Source: Candidatus Gastranaerophilales bacterium
GTDB taxonomy: Bacteria > Cyanobacteriota > Vampirovibrionia > Gastranaerophilales > Gastranaerophilaceae
DNA: 48,674 nt
Reading direction: 5' to 3'
Assembly: GCA_944325175.1 (NCBI GenBank)
Contig: CALUYZ010000012.1
Span: forward strand, 1-48,674
Part shown: piece after piece, positions 36,106 to 44,452 of the stretch
How positions within the stretch are numbered: the first letter of the stretch is position 1
Layout of the letters: the number at the start of each line of letters is the position of its first letter
The notes under the pieces: generated by a model
What the model was told of the DNA's origin: nothing
The model's database searches: none
Seen by the model: the letters and a program-made list of their open reading frames with translations, nothing else
Position numbers and translations under genes: made by a program

Positions 36106-36591
36106 ATGAATAGACAAAAATTTCTTAAAACCTCGTTAATTGCTGCAACTGCATTTATTTTAGGTGCCGGCATTAACAACATTGCGCATAGCGAAGCTGC
36201 AAGCATTAATACTTCAGGTATTAAAATCGGTGTTGTTGATGTTAATCAAATTGTTTCATCATCAGCACAAGTTAAAGCTCTAAAAGCTCAGCAAGATGTT
36301 AAAAAACAAGAGCTTGCAAAATGGTTAGACACCGTTAAAGCTGATATTCAAAAACAAACAAGTCAAGAAAACAAAGTAAAACTTGCTCAAAAATATGATA
36401 AAGAACTTGTAAAAAAGCAAGAAGCAAATAAAAACGAATACATAAAAAAACTTGAAGCTATCGATAAAAGCATTTCAAAAACCATAAATGAAACAGCAAA
36501 GGCAAAAGGCTATACCATTGTCTTTTCGAAGAATTCTGTCTTATATGGCGGGGATGACTTAACACAAGAAATTAAAAAGATTGTAAAATAA
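36106..36591 (+). CDS. OmpH/Skp-family periplasmic chaperone
   Basis: The 161-residue protein has a signal peptide (residues 1 to about 31) and then the Skp pattern: IGVVDVNQIVSSSAQVKALK, two long Lys/Gln-rich helices forming the tentacle hairpin, and KGYTIVFSKNSVLYGGDDLT at the C-terminus. Skp holds unfolded outer-membrane proteins in the periplasm, so its presence indicates a diderm envelope. AAGGAG lies 7 nt before the ATG and a strong terminator follows. Confidence 0.9.
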   Translation: MNRQKFLKTSLIAATAFILGAGINNIAHSEAASINTSGIKIGVVDVNQIVSSSAQVKALKAQQDVKKQELAKWLDTVKADIQKQTSQENKVKLAQKYDKELVKKQEANKNEYIKKLEAIDKSISKTINETAKAKGYTIVFSKNSVLYGGDDLTQEIKKIVK

Positions 36592-36594
36592 TGT

Positions 36595-36623
36595 AAAGCG
36601 GTTTTTTAAAAACCGCTTTTTTT
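36595..36623 (+). terminator. Rho-independent terminator after the OmpH-like gene
   Basis: AAAGCGGTTTTT pairs with AAAAACCGCTTT and is followed by a run of T; a strong GC core (AGCGG/CCGCT). Confidence 0.9.
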
Positions 36624-36683
36624 AGGCAAAATTATTTATTTTTGTTACTTACTTCAAACGAAGCTTTTTTAAGGAACAAAAAT

Positions 36684-37628
36684 ATGTATATTTCCCCTAT
36701 TAATCATTATCCAAAATATAATTTACAGCAAAGAAATACATCTTTTAAGGCGAATTATTACAGACCGCCAGAAGAAATATATAATTTAGATTTTTATAAA
36801 GGCATTGAAGATTCCCCACACAGGTTTTTTAGCTCGGAATCCCTAAAGCATGCTCTGCAAAACCCTGAGGCACTTGGCTCTGACGGGCTTAAAAGCATTG
36901 GCAGAAGGCTTTTTAAAGATGCAAGATTAAATGAAGCTGAAGGCAGAGTATATTTTGAAAAAGCAAAGCAAATTCAAAAAAAATTCAAATACGATAATAA
37001 AAATCATCCCGATTTTTATAAATATAACATAGTAGTACAAGGCGCACCCCGTCAAGATGCAATTCCTGCAACGGAATTAGGCGAAAATTCTGATGCAATA
37101 ATCGGTATCGATTATTATTCAGACGGCAGAATAATGAAGCTTAAACGATATAAAGATGAAAAAATTCAAAATATTACTTATGCCCTTGAATATAATAGAG
37201 ATGGCAAAATAAACCATGTGGAATTTTACTCGTCAGGTACACCTAAAAAAATAGAAATAGGTAAGAAAAATTTGCCGGGCGGGGTGACAAGGGCCGATAA
37301 AGTATTTAATTATGCAGAAGACGGAACGTTTATTTCATCCGGCATGGATGTATATGAGCATAGGGACGGTAAAGTGGAAATGTCCAATTATGTTTTCCCC
37401 GGCTTTTTCCAGTGCGACCCGAACAATATTCAACGTTTTGCAATTAAAAGAACAGAAAATACTGACGGAACTGTTACATATCAAGGTTTAATGGTATTTA
37501 AAGGCAAACAATCCTGGTGTTATATTCCGGAAGTGACAATACAAAAGGAAAGAGATCCAAAACCTATCCTAAGTGCAGCAATAAGAGATTTTGAAAAAGA
37601 TAACGTTAAATTTTATCTTTGCGGTTGA
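36684..37628 (+). CDS. Unknown protein with MORN_2-like YxxDG repeats
   Basis: The 314-residue protein starts MYISPINHYPKYNLQQRNTS followed by FKANYYR. I choose this ATG because AAGGA lies 8 nt upstream; the frame could begin at a TTG 42 bp earlier, inside the terminator's downstream flank. In the middle, three near-regular lines (IDYYSDGRIMKLKRYKD; ALEYNRDGKINHVEFY; then VFNYAEDGTFISSGMDVYEH) resemble MORN_2-type beta repeats. There is no signal peptide. The C-terminus overlaps the convergent exonuclease gene by 16 bp. Function unknown; a surface or effector-like protein is possible. Confidence 0.65.
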   Translation: MYISPINHYPKYNLQQRNTSFKANYYRPPEEIYNLDFYKGIEDSPHRFFSSESLKHALQNPEALGSDGLKSIGRRLFKDARLNEAEGRVYFEKAKQIQKKFKYDNKNHPDFYKYNIVVQGAPRQDAIPATELGENSDAIIGIDYYSDGRIMKLKRYKDEKIQNITYALEYNRDGKINHVEFYSSGTPKKIEIGKKNLPGGVTRADKVFNYAEDGTFISSGMDVYEHRDGKVEMSNYVFPGFFQCDPNNIQRFAIKRTENTDGTVTYQGLMVFKGKQSWCYIPEVTIQKERDPKPILSAAIRDFEKDNVKFYLCG

Positions 37629-38218
37629 TTTCGTTTTTTAATATCTTGAATTATTGCATAGGTCATTTTGCAATCTTTAAGCGCTCTGTGTGCATTTTTG
37701 GTGTCAATGTTTAAAAAATTGGCAATATTTGTCAATTTATGTGAATGTAGGCTTGTGTAGGTTTTCTTTGAAAAAAACAATGTGTCTGCATAATCATTTT
37801 TTAAGCTCTTTTTAAATTCCTTTTCAAGTGCGGAATTTATAAATGACAGGTCAAATTTTATATTGTGACCAATTATCGGAAGATTACCGACAAAATTACA
37901 ATATTCAATAAGTGCACATCTTATATTTTTACCTTTTTGTGCATCAGAATTTGTGATTCCTGTTAAATTCACAATAAAGTCGGAAATAATTCTATCAGGT
38001 TTTATTAGGGTTGAAAATTCCTCTGAAATTTCATCATTAATAATTTTTATTGCGGATAATTCAATAATAACATCATTCAAAGGGCTTAAACCCGTAGTTT
38101 CAACATCTGTAACCACATAAGAAGAAGGAATGTTTTTAAGTTCAACCGGTTTTCTTGTTTGATTTAAAAGAGCCAAAGGCGTGTCATCAAGTGTATCTAA
38201 GTTAAAATTTAATTGCAT
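37613..38218 (-). CDS. DnaQ-like 3'-5' exonuclease (DEDDh)
   Basis: The 201-residue protein has the DEDDh exonuclease motifs: VVTDVETTGLSPLNDVIIEL (Exo I with Asp and Glu), PIIGHNIKFDLSFI (Exo II) and NAHRALKDCKMTYAII (Exo III with His and Asp). It is a stand-alone exonuclease of the PolC/epsilon type, acting in proofreading, repair or RNA turnover. The frame opens at a TTG at 38236, but the ATG at 38218 sits 6 nt after a TATAAT and is preferred. It is divergent from tolC across a 24-bp palindrome. Confidence 0.88.
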   Translation of the reverse strand: MQLNFNLDTLDDTPLALLNQTRKPVELKNIPSSYVVTDVETTGLSPLNDVIIELSAIKIINDEISEEFSTLIKPDRIISDFIVNLTGITNSDAQKGKNIRCALIEYCNFVGNLPIIGHNIKFDLSFINSALEKEFKKSLKNDYADTLFFSKKTYTSLHSHKLTNIANFLNIDTKNAHRALKDCKMTYAIIQDIKKRNQPQR

Positions 38219-38224
38219 AAAAAG

Positions 38225-38230
38225 ATTATA
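38225..38230 (-). promoter_or_regulatory. -10 box of the dnaQ-like gene, predicted leaderless
   Basis: A perfect TATAAT on the minus strand ends 6 nt before the ATG at 38218. The -35 region is poor. A GGAG just upstream overlaps the box and would be too far (12 nt) for good ribosome binding. Confidence 0.4.
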
Positions 38231-38269
38231 CTCCAAAAATTTCTAAATTTTCTATTGCCAGAAGTTTTT

Positions 38270-38293
38270 CTTGTGTTATTATAATAACACAAG
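38270..38293. promoter_or_regulatory. Perfect 24-bp palindrome, probable operator between dnaQ-like gene and tolC
   Basis: CTTGTGTTATTA is followed at once by its exact reverse complement. The centre contains TATAAT on the plus strand (38280-38285) and, by symmetry, on the minus strand. Neither direction has the T-run of a terminator, and the flanking genes diverge. A dimeric repressor site that controls both genes, or at least the efflux gene, is the natural reading. Confidence 0.6.
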
Positions 38294-38313
38294 ATTAAAT
38301 TGGAAGCATACAA

Positions 38314-39699
38314 ATGAAGAAGTTAACGACAGCTATTTTTTTGCTTGTGATGTTTTTTACAGCGCAGGCGGCATATTCAATTCAAGATAAACAAGTACAA
38401 AATGAAGATAAAACCGAACTTTTAAATATCGACTGGTGGAACAAGTTTGGTGATGAGAATTTAACAAACTATATTTTTATTGCTTTTGATAACAATCAAG
38501 ACCTTAAAACCGCAGGGCTTAATACTCAACAGGCATTGCAAATGACAAAAATGAGTTTTTCTAAGGAACTACCCTCGCTTTCATTTGACGGACAATACCA
38601 AAGAGAATTTGAATCTAGTGAAATTAGGTTTGGAAACACCGTAATACCAAACTATAATCAAAGCAGGTTTATATTGCCTCTTACAATGGCTTATGAATTT
38701 GATATTTGGGGAAAAAACAGACTAAAAACAAAAAGCTTAAAAGTACAAGAAGAAATTGTTAAACAAGATGAAAAATCTGTATATATTTCTCTTACATCTG
38801 CCATTGCTGCAAATTATTTCAACCTGATTAAAGCACAAAACCTGATTAAAAATCAAAAAGAATTAATTGACTTACAAAAAGATATTGTCCTTAAAGAAGA
38901 AAAGAAATATCAGGCAGGGCTTGCTCCTATTATGGAATTAATACAAGAAAAACAAGCGCTTGAATTTTTTGAAGCCGAACTGAATAATTTAATTGAAAAT
39001 GAAGATGTAATTAAAAACAGAATGTTTGTTTTGCTTGGCGATAACCAAACAAAAATCGAAACAAAAAATGATTTTAATATAATTGAAATTCCTGAGTATT
39101 TATCACCCGATTTAATTCAAAACAGACCTGACGTTATTAAATCTGCAAATTATATCGACAAAACAAGATTTGATGTAAGAATTGCCAAAAAAGATTTTCT
39201 GCCCTCATTTTTAATATACGGGCAAGTTGGCTTTAACGCTTACCAACTAAACAAAATTTTTACTCCTTCAAGCTTTTTATCTGCAATAGGCATTTCTCCC
39301 AGCGTAGATTTGTTTACCGGCGGTCTTAAAACTTCAATTTTAAGATACAAAAAATTAGAATATGAAAAAGCGCTTCAAGGTTATCAAAAAACCATTCTTG
39401 TTTCTGTTCAAGAATTAAATGATGCACTTTTATCCGCTAAAATCGCAAGAAAAAATTATGACAAAATGAATAATAATTTTAATTTTGAAGATAACTTATA
39501 TAAACTTTCCGAAAAGCAACTTTTAATTGGTGCAAAGTCTGAATTAGACAACCTTAAAGCAAAACAGGCGCTTTTAATTGCAAAGAAAAACGAAATAAGC
39601 GCAAAGGCAGACTGTCTTTTGGGGGTAATTAACATATATAAAGCTTCAGGCGGCGTTGATTACACACAAAACACCGGAACAAATCAAGAAAATATTTAA
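38314..39699 (+). CDS. TolC/OprM-family outer-membrane efflux factor
   Basis: The 461-residue protein has a signal peptide (LTTAIFLLVMFFTAQAAYS) and two outer-membrane-efflux repeats. WWNKFGDENLTNYIFIAFDN opens the mature part, long helices follow, and the signature LIQNRPDVIKSANYI lies near residue 270. The C-terminal repeat includes LFTGGLKTSILRYKKLEYEK. It has no lipobox, unlike many NodT/OprM members. It should form the outer-membrane duct of an RND, ABC or type I system, but no inner-membrane pump or adaptor is nearby. TGGAAG lies 7 nt before the ATG. Confidence 0.92.
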   Translation: MKKLTTAIFLLVMFFTAQAAYSIQDKQVQNEDKTELLNIDWWNKFGDENLTNYIFIAFDNNQDLKTAGLNTQQALQMTKMSFSKELPSLSFDGQYQREFESSEIRFGNTVIPNYNQSRFILPLTMAYEFDIWGKNRLKTKSLKVQEEIVKQDEKSVYISLTSAIAANYFNLIKAQNLIKNQKELIDLQKDIVLKEEKKYQAGLAPIMELIQEKQALEFFEAELNNLIENEDVIKNRMFVLLGDNQTKIETKNDFNIIEIPEYLSPDLIQNRPDVIKSANYIDKTRFDVRIAKKDFLPSFLIYGQVGFNAYQLNKIFTPSSFLSAIGISPSVDLFTGGLKTSILRYKKLEYEKALQGYQKTILVSVQELNDALLSAKIARKNYDKMNNNFNFEDNLYKLSEKQLLIGAKSELDNLKAKQALLIAKKNEISAKADCLLGVINIYKASGGVDYTQNTGTNQENI

Positions 39700-39728
39700 T
39701 TGTTGCATGATAAATAAAAAGCTATTAT
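39700..39728 (+). promoter_or_regulatory. Promoter of the second AsmA-like gene, predicted leaderless
   Basis: TTGTTG (39700-39705), a 17-bp spacer and TATTAT (39723-39728) end 6 nt before the ATG at 39735. No Shine-Dalgarno sequence. The -35 overlaps the tolC stop codon. Confidence 0.45.
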
Positions 39729-39734
39729 TAGAAT

Positions 39735-42344
39735 ATGCAAAAGATATTTAAAAATTTTTTTGTCATATTAATTGTATTGCTTTTTTCGTTTTGGATAGTT
39801 TTGGTATATTTTCTACCTTTTGTCCTCAATACAAAATTTATTACATCTAAAATTTGCAACTATATTTTTAAACAAAGCGGAAACGTATTATATTTAAAAA
39901 ATTCAAATATAAAAGTACAACCCAATTTACTTTTTAATTTTTCTTGTGATGAAATATTTTTAATAAACAATAAACAAATATTAAATCTGAGGCATCTTAC
40001 ACTCTCATACAGCCCCTTTAATTCCAAAATAAATAAAATCACCTCAGATGCAATTTATTTTCAAAAAAGAGCAATAGATTTAGAAATAAAAAACAATAAT
40101 TCAAAGTCAAAATTTTTAAAATATGAAAATATACAAAAGCTTCCCAAAATTTATATTAAAAGAATTGTTATTAACCTAAAATCAAGCAAAAAGACCTCGT
40201 TTGATTTCGATATTAATAACCTTCTATACGACAAAAACATTTTAACTTTCAATTTGTTTGGCTCATCAGATTACCTTTTACAAGAAATTAAAATAAAATC
40301 TGAATCTAAATTCTATTTTTTAGATGACGGAATTTATGTCGATAATCTAAAGCTGTATTTTCTTGAATCTATAGCAACTATCAAGGGAAAAATTTTTGAT
40401 TCAAAAGGTAACATTTTCTTTTCTTGTGTTGGGAAAAATCTTCCTGTTTATGACATCGAGCGAACGGTTTTATTGCTTTTAAAAAGGCAAAATAATAAAA
40501 AATATTTCATTGAAAACTTTAAAAATTTTAAAGGTAAGCTTGATTTATCTCTTTATTATGAAAATAAAATGCTCTACGGCATAGCCACTCTAAAAAACTT
40601 ATATGCAAAAACCATACCTTTAAATATACCCTTATATTTTAAAAAGGCAGATTTTATTTTGCAGGGTAAAGAAATTTATATGGACTCAGACGGATTTTTT
40701 GGCGGCGAAAAAACACATACAAATTTCTACCTCACAGGGCTTTTTACTCCTTCGCTTATGACATCGGGCAGTATTTCTTCAAAAGTAACAAATAATTTTA
40801 GTAAAAAATATATTGAAGGATTATTCATCAAAGGCGGTGTGCTTTTAAATGTTGATTATTGCGTCAGAAACGGCGTTATTGATGTTATATACAATGCTGC
40901 GGTTGAATCAGGTTCCGATGTATTTTATCTTAAATCAAGACTTGGTCTTTTGCGCTATAAAAGAACGGTTAGCGCCTATACTCAAAAGAAAAATGATGTA
41001 ATCAAGCTTTTAAAATATTCCTACGTTGTTTCAAATTCAAAGATAGACACTGAAATTATTACAGGAAGCGGAATTTTCACAAAACATAAAAATAACAAAT
41101 TTGCCGTAGATAAAATCTCGCTAAAAACTAAAAAAGATTCCCCCGTTTCTCTTTTAGGCTTCATCGAGTCAAATTTAAAAGGCGGAAAATTTAATGGCGA
41201 TATTGAATATGATTTTAATAAAGGCAGGCTTACAGGCTCCCTAACTCTTTCAAATTCAAGATTTAAGGGTTTTTTAATTAAACAAGCTGCCGTATTTGCG
41301 AATAAGAAAAGCATTTCAATTTTAACTTACGGCACATTTAAAGGTGAAATTTATAATGCAATAATTGAGCTTAAAAATTCACTTACAGATAGCTTATATA
41401 TTACTGATTTTGACATTTTTTTGAAAAAATTTGAATTAACCAAAACCGCTAAAAAAGCACGAAAATTCCGCCCGTTTTTAAATGAAATTGATGTTAAAAG
41501 AACCATTAACATAGAAAAATTAACACTAAGACTTGATGAATTTATAAAAGAAAAAATTGTCGTAAAAAGCCTTCTTTTGATTGGAGATGTCAAAAATAAC
41601 GTTTTTAACTTTAAAATGGATAATGCGCTTTTTGCAGGCGGTTCTTTAGGCGCAACAGGTTATGCAGATTTTAATTCAAAGACATCTTCTATTAATTTTT
41701 CAGCTGAAAATATTGATGCCAAAACTGCATCATACCAAGTTTTCAACCTAAACGACCATATAAGAGGAACAACAAGTGCTAAACTTAGGCTTGATTTATA
41801 TAATAACTTTAAAGAATACTCAGGTACTGCTGTTTTTAATCTTAAAAAAGGCTCTTTAACAAAGTTTGGCACCAAAGAATTTATGGTAAAAGGCAGCAAA
41901 AAGAAGCAGCCGTTTAAATTTTCACTTTCAAAAATAATCAAAATAGATAAAAATGCGCAAATTTCACAAGAAGCAAATATAAAAGGCTTTTTTAATTTTA
42001 TCGGACCTCAAATAAAAGATGTTAACATTATTGTAGAGCATGAGCTTTTTTCATTTTTTATTGAAGGAAATTACAACATCAAAACTCAATATTCTTGCCT
42101 TAATTTATGGGGCAGATATGACCGTCAATTAGAAAAAAATATTACTATATTCCACATTCCTATGTCGTTTGTTTATAAATTTGTTTTTAAAATTACTGAT
42201 GCAAAAGAAAAATATTTTGAAAAACTTTTAAAAATTCCACTTTTAAAAAACACCAAAGATAAGACAAAAACCTTTAGTATTAAGGCAGAAGGTAATATTA
42301 ACGATATTAAAAACTTGAATATAAAATTCAAAGACATAAGATAG
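39735..42344 (+). CDS. AsmA-like large envelope protein (paralogue 2)
   Basis: The 869-residue protein has an N-terminal membrane helix (FFVILIVLLFSFWIVLVYFL) and a long beta-rich region with alternating hydrophobic pattern, similar in kind to the 1060-residue protein at 32.9 kb. Recognisable AsmA-type pieces include NALFAGGSLGATGYADFNSK and TTSAKLRLDLYNNFKEYSGT, followed by AVFNLKKGSLTKFGTKEF. It probably bridges inner and outer membrane in lipid transport. Sequence identity to paralogue 1 is low by eye. It follows tolC by 35 bp, so envelope genes are grouped here. Confidence 0.75.
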   Translation: MQKIFKNFFVILIVLLFSFWIVLVYFLPFVLNTKFITSKICNYIFKQSGNVLYLKNSNIKVQPNLLFNFSCDEIFLINNKQILNLRHLTLSYSPFNSKINKITSDAIYFQKRAIDLEIKNNNSKSKFLKYENIQKLPKIYIKRIVINLKSSKKTSFDFDINNLLYDKNILTFNLFGSSDYLLQEIKIKSESKFYFLDDGIYVDNLKLYFLESIATIKGKIFDSKGNIFFSCVGKNLPVYDIERTVLLLLKRQNNKKYFIENFKNFKGKLDLSLYYENKMLYGIATLKNLYAKTIPLNIPLYFKKADFILQGKEIYMDSDGFFGGEKTHTNFYLTGLFTPSLMTSGSISSKVTNNFSKKYIEGLFIKGGVLLNVDYCVRNGVIDVIYNAAVESGSDVFYLKSRLGLLRYKRTVSAYTQKKNDVIKLLKYSYVVSNSKIDTEIITGSGIFTKHKNNKFAVDKISLKTKKDSPVSLLGFIESNLKGGKFNGDIEYDFNKGRLTGSLTLSNSRFKGFLIKQAAVFANKKSISILTYGTFKGEIYNAIIELKNSLTDSLYITDFDIFLKKFELTKTAKKARKFRPFLNEIDVKRTINIEKLTLRLDEFIKEKIVVKSLLLIGDVKNNVFNFKMDNALFAGGSLGATGYADFNSKTSSINFSAENIDAKTASYQVFNLNDHIRGTTSAKLRLDLYNNFKEYSGTAVFNLKKGSLTKFGTKEFMVKGSKKKQPFKFSLSKIIKIDKNAQISQEANIKGFFNFIGPQIKDVNIIVEHELFSFFIEGNYNIKTQYSCLNLWGRYDRQLEKNITIFHIPMSFVYKFVFKITDAKEKYFEKLLKIPLLKNTKDKTKTFSIKAEGNINDIKNLNIKFKDIR

Positions 42345-42385
42345 TTTTTTTATGTTAAGATTAACCTGTGACAAGGGGTTAAAAT

Positions 42386-43324
42386 ATGGAAGATTTTTCA
42401 AACTATAAAATTAATGATTTTGTTAAACTTTATGATAAAGATTTAGAAGAGCTTATAAAAATTTCAAGCGAAATTACAAGAAAACATTTTGGAAATAAAA
42501 TTGAAGCTTGCAGCATTATAAGCGCAAAAACAGGTGAATGTTCAGAAAATTGCAAATATTGTTCGCAAAGCAAACATAACCACGCAGAAATTGAATGTCA
42601 TCCTCTTTTAGATGTTGAAACAGTCAAAAAAGCGGCGCAAAGTGCAAAAGATAACGGTGCCTCTTGCTTTGGCATAGTTACTTCAGGAAGGGTGCCAACC
42701 GGTAAAGATTTTGAAATAATTCTTGAAATGGTTAAAGCGGTAAAATCAATTAACAATTTACAATGTTGTGTTTCATTGGGTTTGCTCACGGATGAGCAGT
42801 TTGAACGCCTAAAAGCAGCAGGCGCCGACCGTTATAACCATAATATAAACACATCTGAAAACTATTACCCCTTCATTTGTTCAACTCACAAGTTTTCAGA
42901 TAGAATTGATACTGTTAAAAAAGCAATTAAATACGGAATAATGCCTTGTACAGGTGTTATTATCGGAATGGGCGAAACCAGAGAAGATAGAATAAATATG
43001 GCATTAACATTGGCAAATTTAGGTGTAAAAAGTGTGCCTATAAACTTTTTAAATCCTATTAAAGGTACGCCCCTTGAAGATTATGAAGACAAAATAGATG
43101 AAGAAGAAATTCTAAAAACAATTTGTATTTTTAGAATTATCTTGCAAGATGCTCATCTAAGATACGCAGGCGGAAGAACAACAAGATTGTCAAAAGAAAA
43201 TCAGGAAAAAGGTATTCTTTCCGGCATTAATTGTATAATGGTCGGCAATTATCTTACAACAAAGGGTTCTTTGGCAGAGAATGACAAAGAAATGCTTGAA
43301 GAAATTAATATGCAGCTTGTTTAG
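42386..43324 (+). CDS. bioB: Biotin synthase
   Basis: The 312-residue radical-SAM enzyme has CxxxCxxC at Cys52, Cys56 and Cys59 (GECSENCKYCSQ). It also carries the BioB-specific cysteine and binding motifs CCVSLGLL, YNHNINTSENYYP, GIIIGMGET-type VIIGMGETREDRI, NFLNPIKGTPLE and YAGGRTTRL for the second cluster's Arg ligand. It inserts sulfur into dethiobiotin. AAGGGG lies 7 nt before the ATG. No other biotin gene is in the window, so the rest of the pathway is elsewhere or dethiobiotin is taken up. Confidence 0.95.
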   Translation: MEDFSNYKINDFVKLYDKDLEELIKISSEITRKHFGNKIEACSIISAKTGECSENCKYCSQSKHNHAEIECHPLLDVETVKKAAQSAKDNGASCFGIVTSGRVPTGKDFEIILEMVKAVKSINNLQCCVSLGLLTDEQFERLKAAGADRYNHNINTSENYYPFICSTHKFSDRIDTVKKAIKYGIMPCTGVIIGMGETREDRINMALTLANLGVKSVPINFLNPIKGTPLEDYEDKIDEEEILKTICIFRIILQDAHLRYAGGRTTRLSKENQEKGILSGINCIMVGNYLTTKGSLAENDKEMLEEINMQLV

Positions 43325-43346
43325 CTCAAATTGCATAAATACACTA

Positions 43347-44417
43347 TTATTTTACTTCTTCTATAATTCCGCCGCCAAGCATGAAATCACCATCATATAA
43401 AACGGCAGATTGACCTATTGCAATAGATGTTTGCGGTTCTTTAAATATTATTTCAATAGAGTTTTCATCAATAAAGCGGAATGTCGCTTCTTTTGGCAAC
43501 TGTGCAGAGCGAATTTTTGCCGTCAAACTTTTGCCTGTAAAACTTTTAGGGTTAACCTGAAAATTCAAATTGCGTGCAATCAGTGACCTGTTAAAGGTTT
43601 TATCTCTTGTTCCGACAACAACTTCATTGTCTTTTTCATTTAAGGAAATTACATACAATGGCTCTGTAGATGAAATTTTTATTCCTCTTCTTTGCCCTAC
43701 GGTAAAATTCCAGATGCCGTTATGCTTGCCTAAAATTTTTCCGTCAAGGTCAACAATGTTGCCTTCTTTAATTGGAGCGCCTATAAGTTCATTATAATCG
43801 CCGCCGTAAAAATCTTGACTGTCAGGTTTATTTGCAATGCCTAAATCGAATTCTTTTGCCATTTTGCGAATTTCTTCTTTTAAATATCCGCCCAACGGTA
43901 AAATTAAGTTTGATATTTGTTCTTTTGACAGACGATATAAAAAATATGTTTGGTCTTTTTTGGTATCAACACCTCTTTTTAAACAGGTTTCGCCATTTAT
44001 TTCAGAAATTTGTGCATAGTGACCGGTTGCAAATTTATCAAATATTATGCCTTGTTTTTTTGCAGCACTTGGAAAAACGCCAAACTTAATGTTTTGGTTG
44101 CACCAAACGCAAGGGTTTGGGGTTCTGCCTGATAAATATTCTTTTCTAAAATTTTCAACTACGGTTTTTTCGTAATTAGAACGGCAATCTACTGTATAGT
44201 ATGGAATATCAAGTTTTTTTGCTATTTTTTTAGCTTCTTCAATATTTATAATTTCATCAGGTCCAAAACAGGCATTATGATGCCCTTCGAAATTATGGTA
44301 TTCATCTTTGCCCCAAATCGACATTGTGGCACCAATTACCTCGTGACCTTGTTGTTTTAATATTGCTGCAGCTACGGCAGAATCTACCCCGCCTGATAAT
44401 CCGACTAAAATTTTCAT
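43347..44417 (-). CDS. mnmA: tRNA 2-thiouridine(34) synthase, SQDFYGGDY subtype
   Basis: The 356-residue protein has the PP-loop LVGLSGGVDSAVAAAIL, NPCVWCNQNIKFG (Cys103 and Cys106), FATGHYA, DQTYFLYRLSKEQI, and the C-terminal VGQRRGI and AIGQSAVLYDG. It thiolates U34 of Lys, Glu and Gln tRNAs. In common MnmA the second catalytic Cys stands in D-S-x-x-x-C-F; here the segment reads DSQDFYGGDY (199-208) with no Cys. An additional Cys50 in NACFGPDE is present. This looks like a distinct subtype rather than a decayed enzyme, since everything else is intact. tRNA-Gln(UUG), a substrate type, is encoded 2.2 kb away. Confidence 0.88.
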   Translation of the reverse strand: MKILVGLSGGVDSAVAAAILKQQGHEVIGATMSIWGKDEYHNFEGHHNACFGPDEIINIEEAKKIAKKLDIPYYTVDCRSNYEKTVVENFRKEYLSGRTPNPCVWCNQNIKFGVFPSAAKKQGIIFDKFATGHYAQISEINGETCLKRGVDTKKDQTYFLYRLSKEQISNLILPLGGYLKEEIRKMAKEFDLGIANKPDSQDFYGGDYNELIGAPIKEGNIVDLDGKILGKHNGIWNFTVGQRRGIKISSTEPLYVISLNEKDNEVVVGTRDKTFNRSLIARNLNFQVNPKSFTGKSLTAKIRSAQLPKEATFRFIDENSIEIIFKEPQTSIAIGQSAVLYDGDFMLGGGIIEEVK

Positions 44418-44423
44418 AACTTA

Positions 44424-44452
44424 ATTAAATTATAATAAATTCTATTAGTCAA
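44424..44452 (-). promoter_or_regulatory. Promoter of mnmA, predicted leaderless
   Basis: TTGACT (44452-44447), a 17-bp spacer and TTTAAT (44429-44424) end 6 nt before the mnmA ATG. The -35 overlaps the end of the SGNH gene. Confidence 0.55.
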
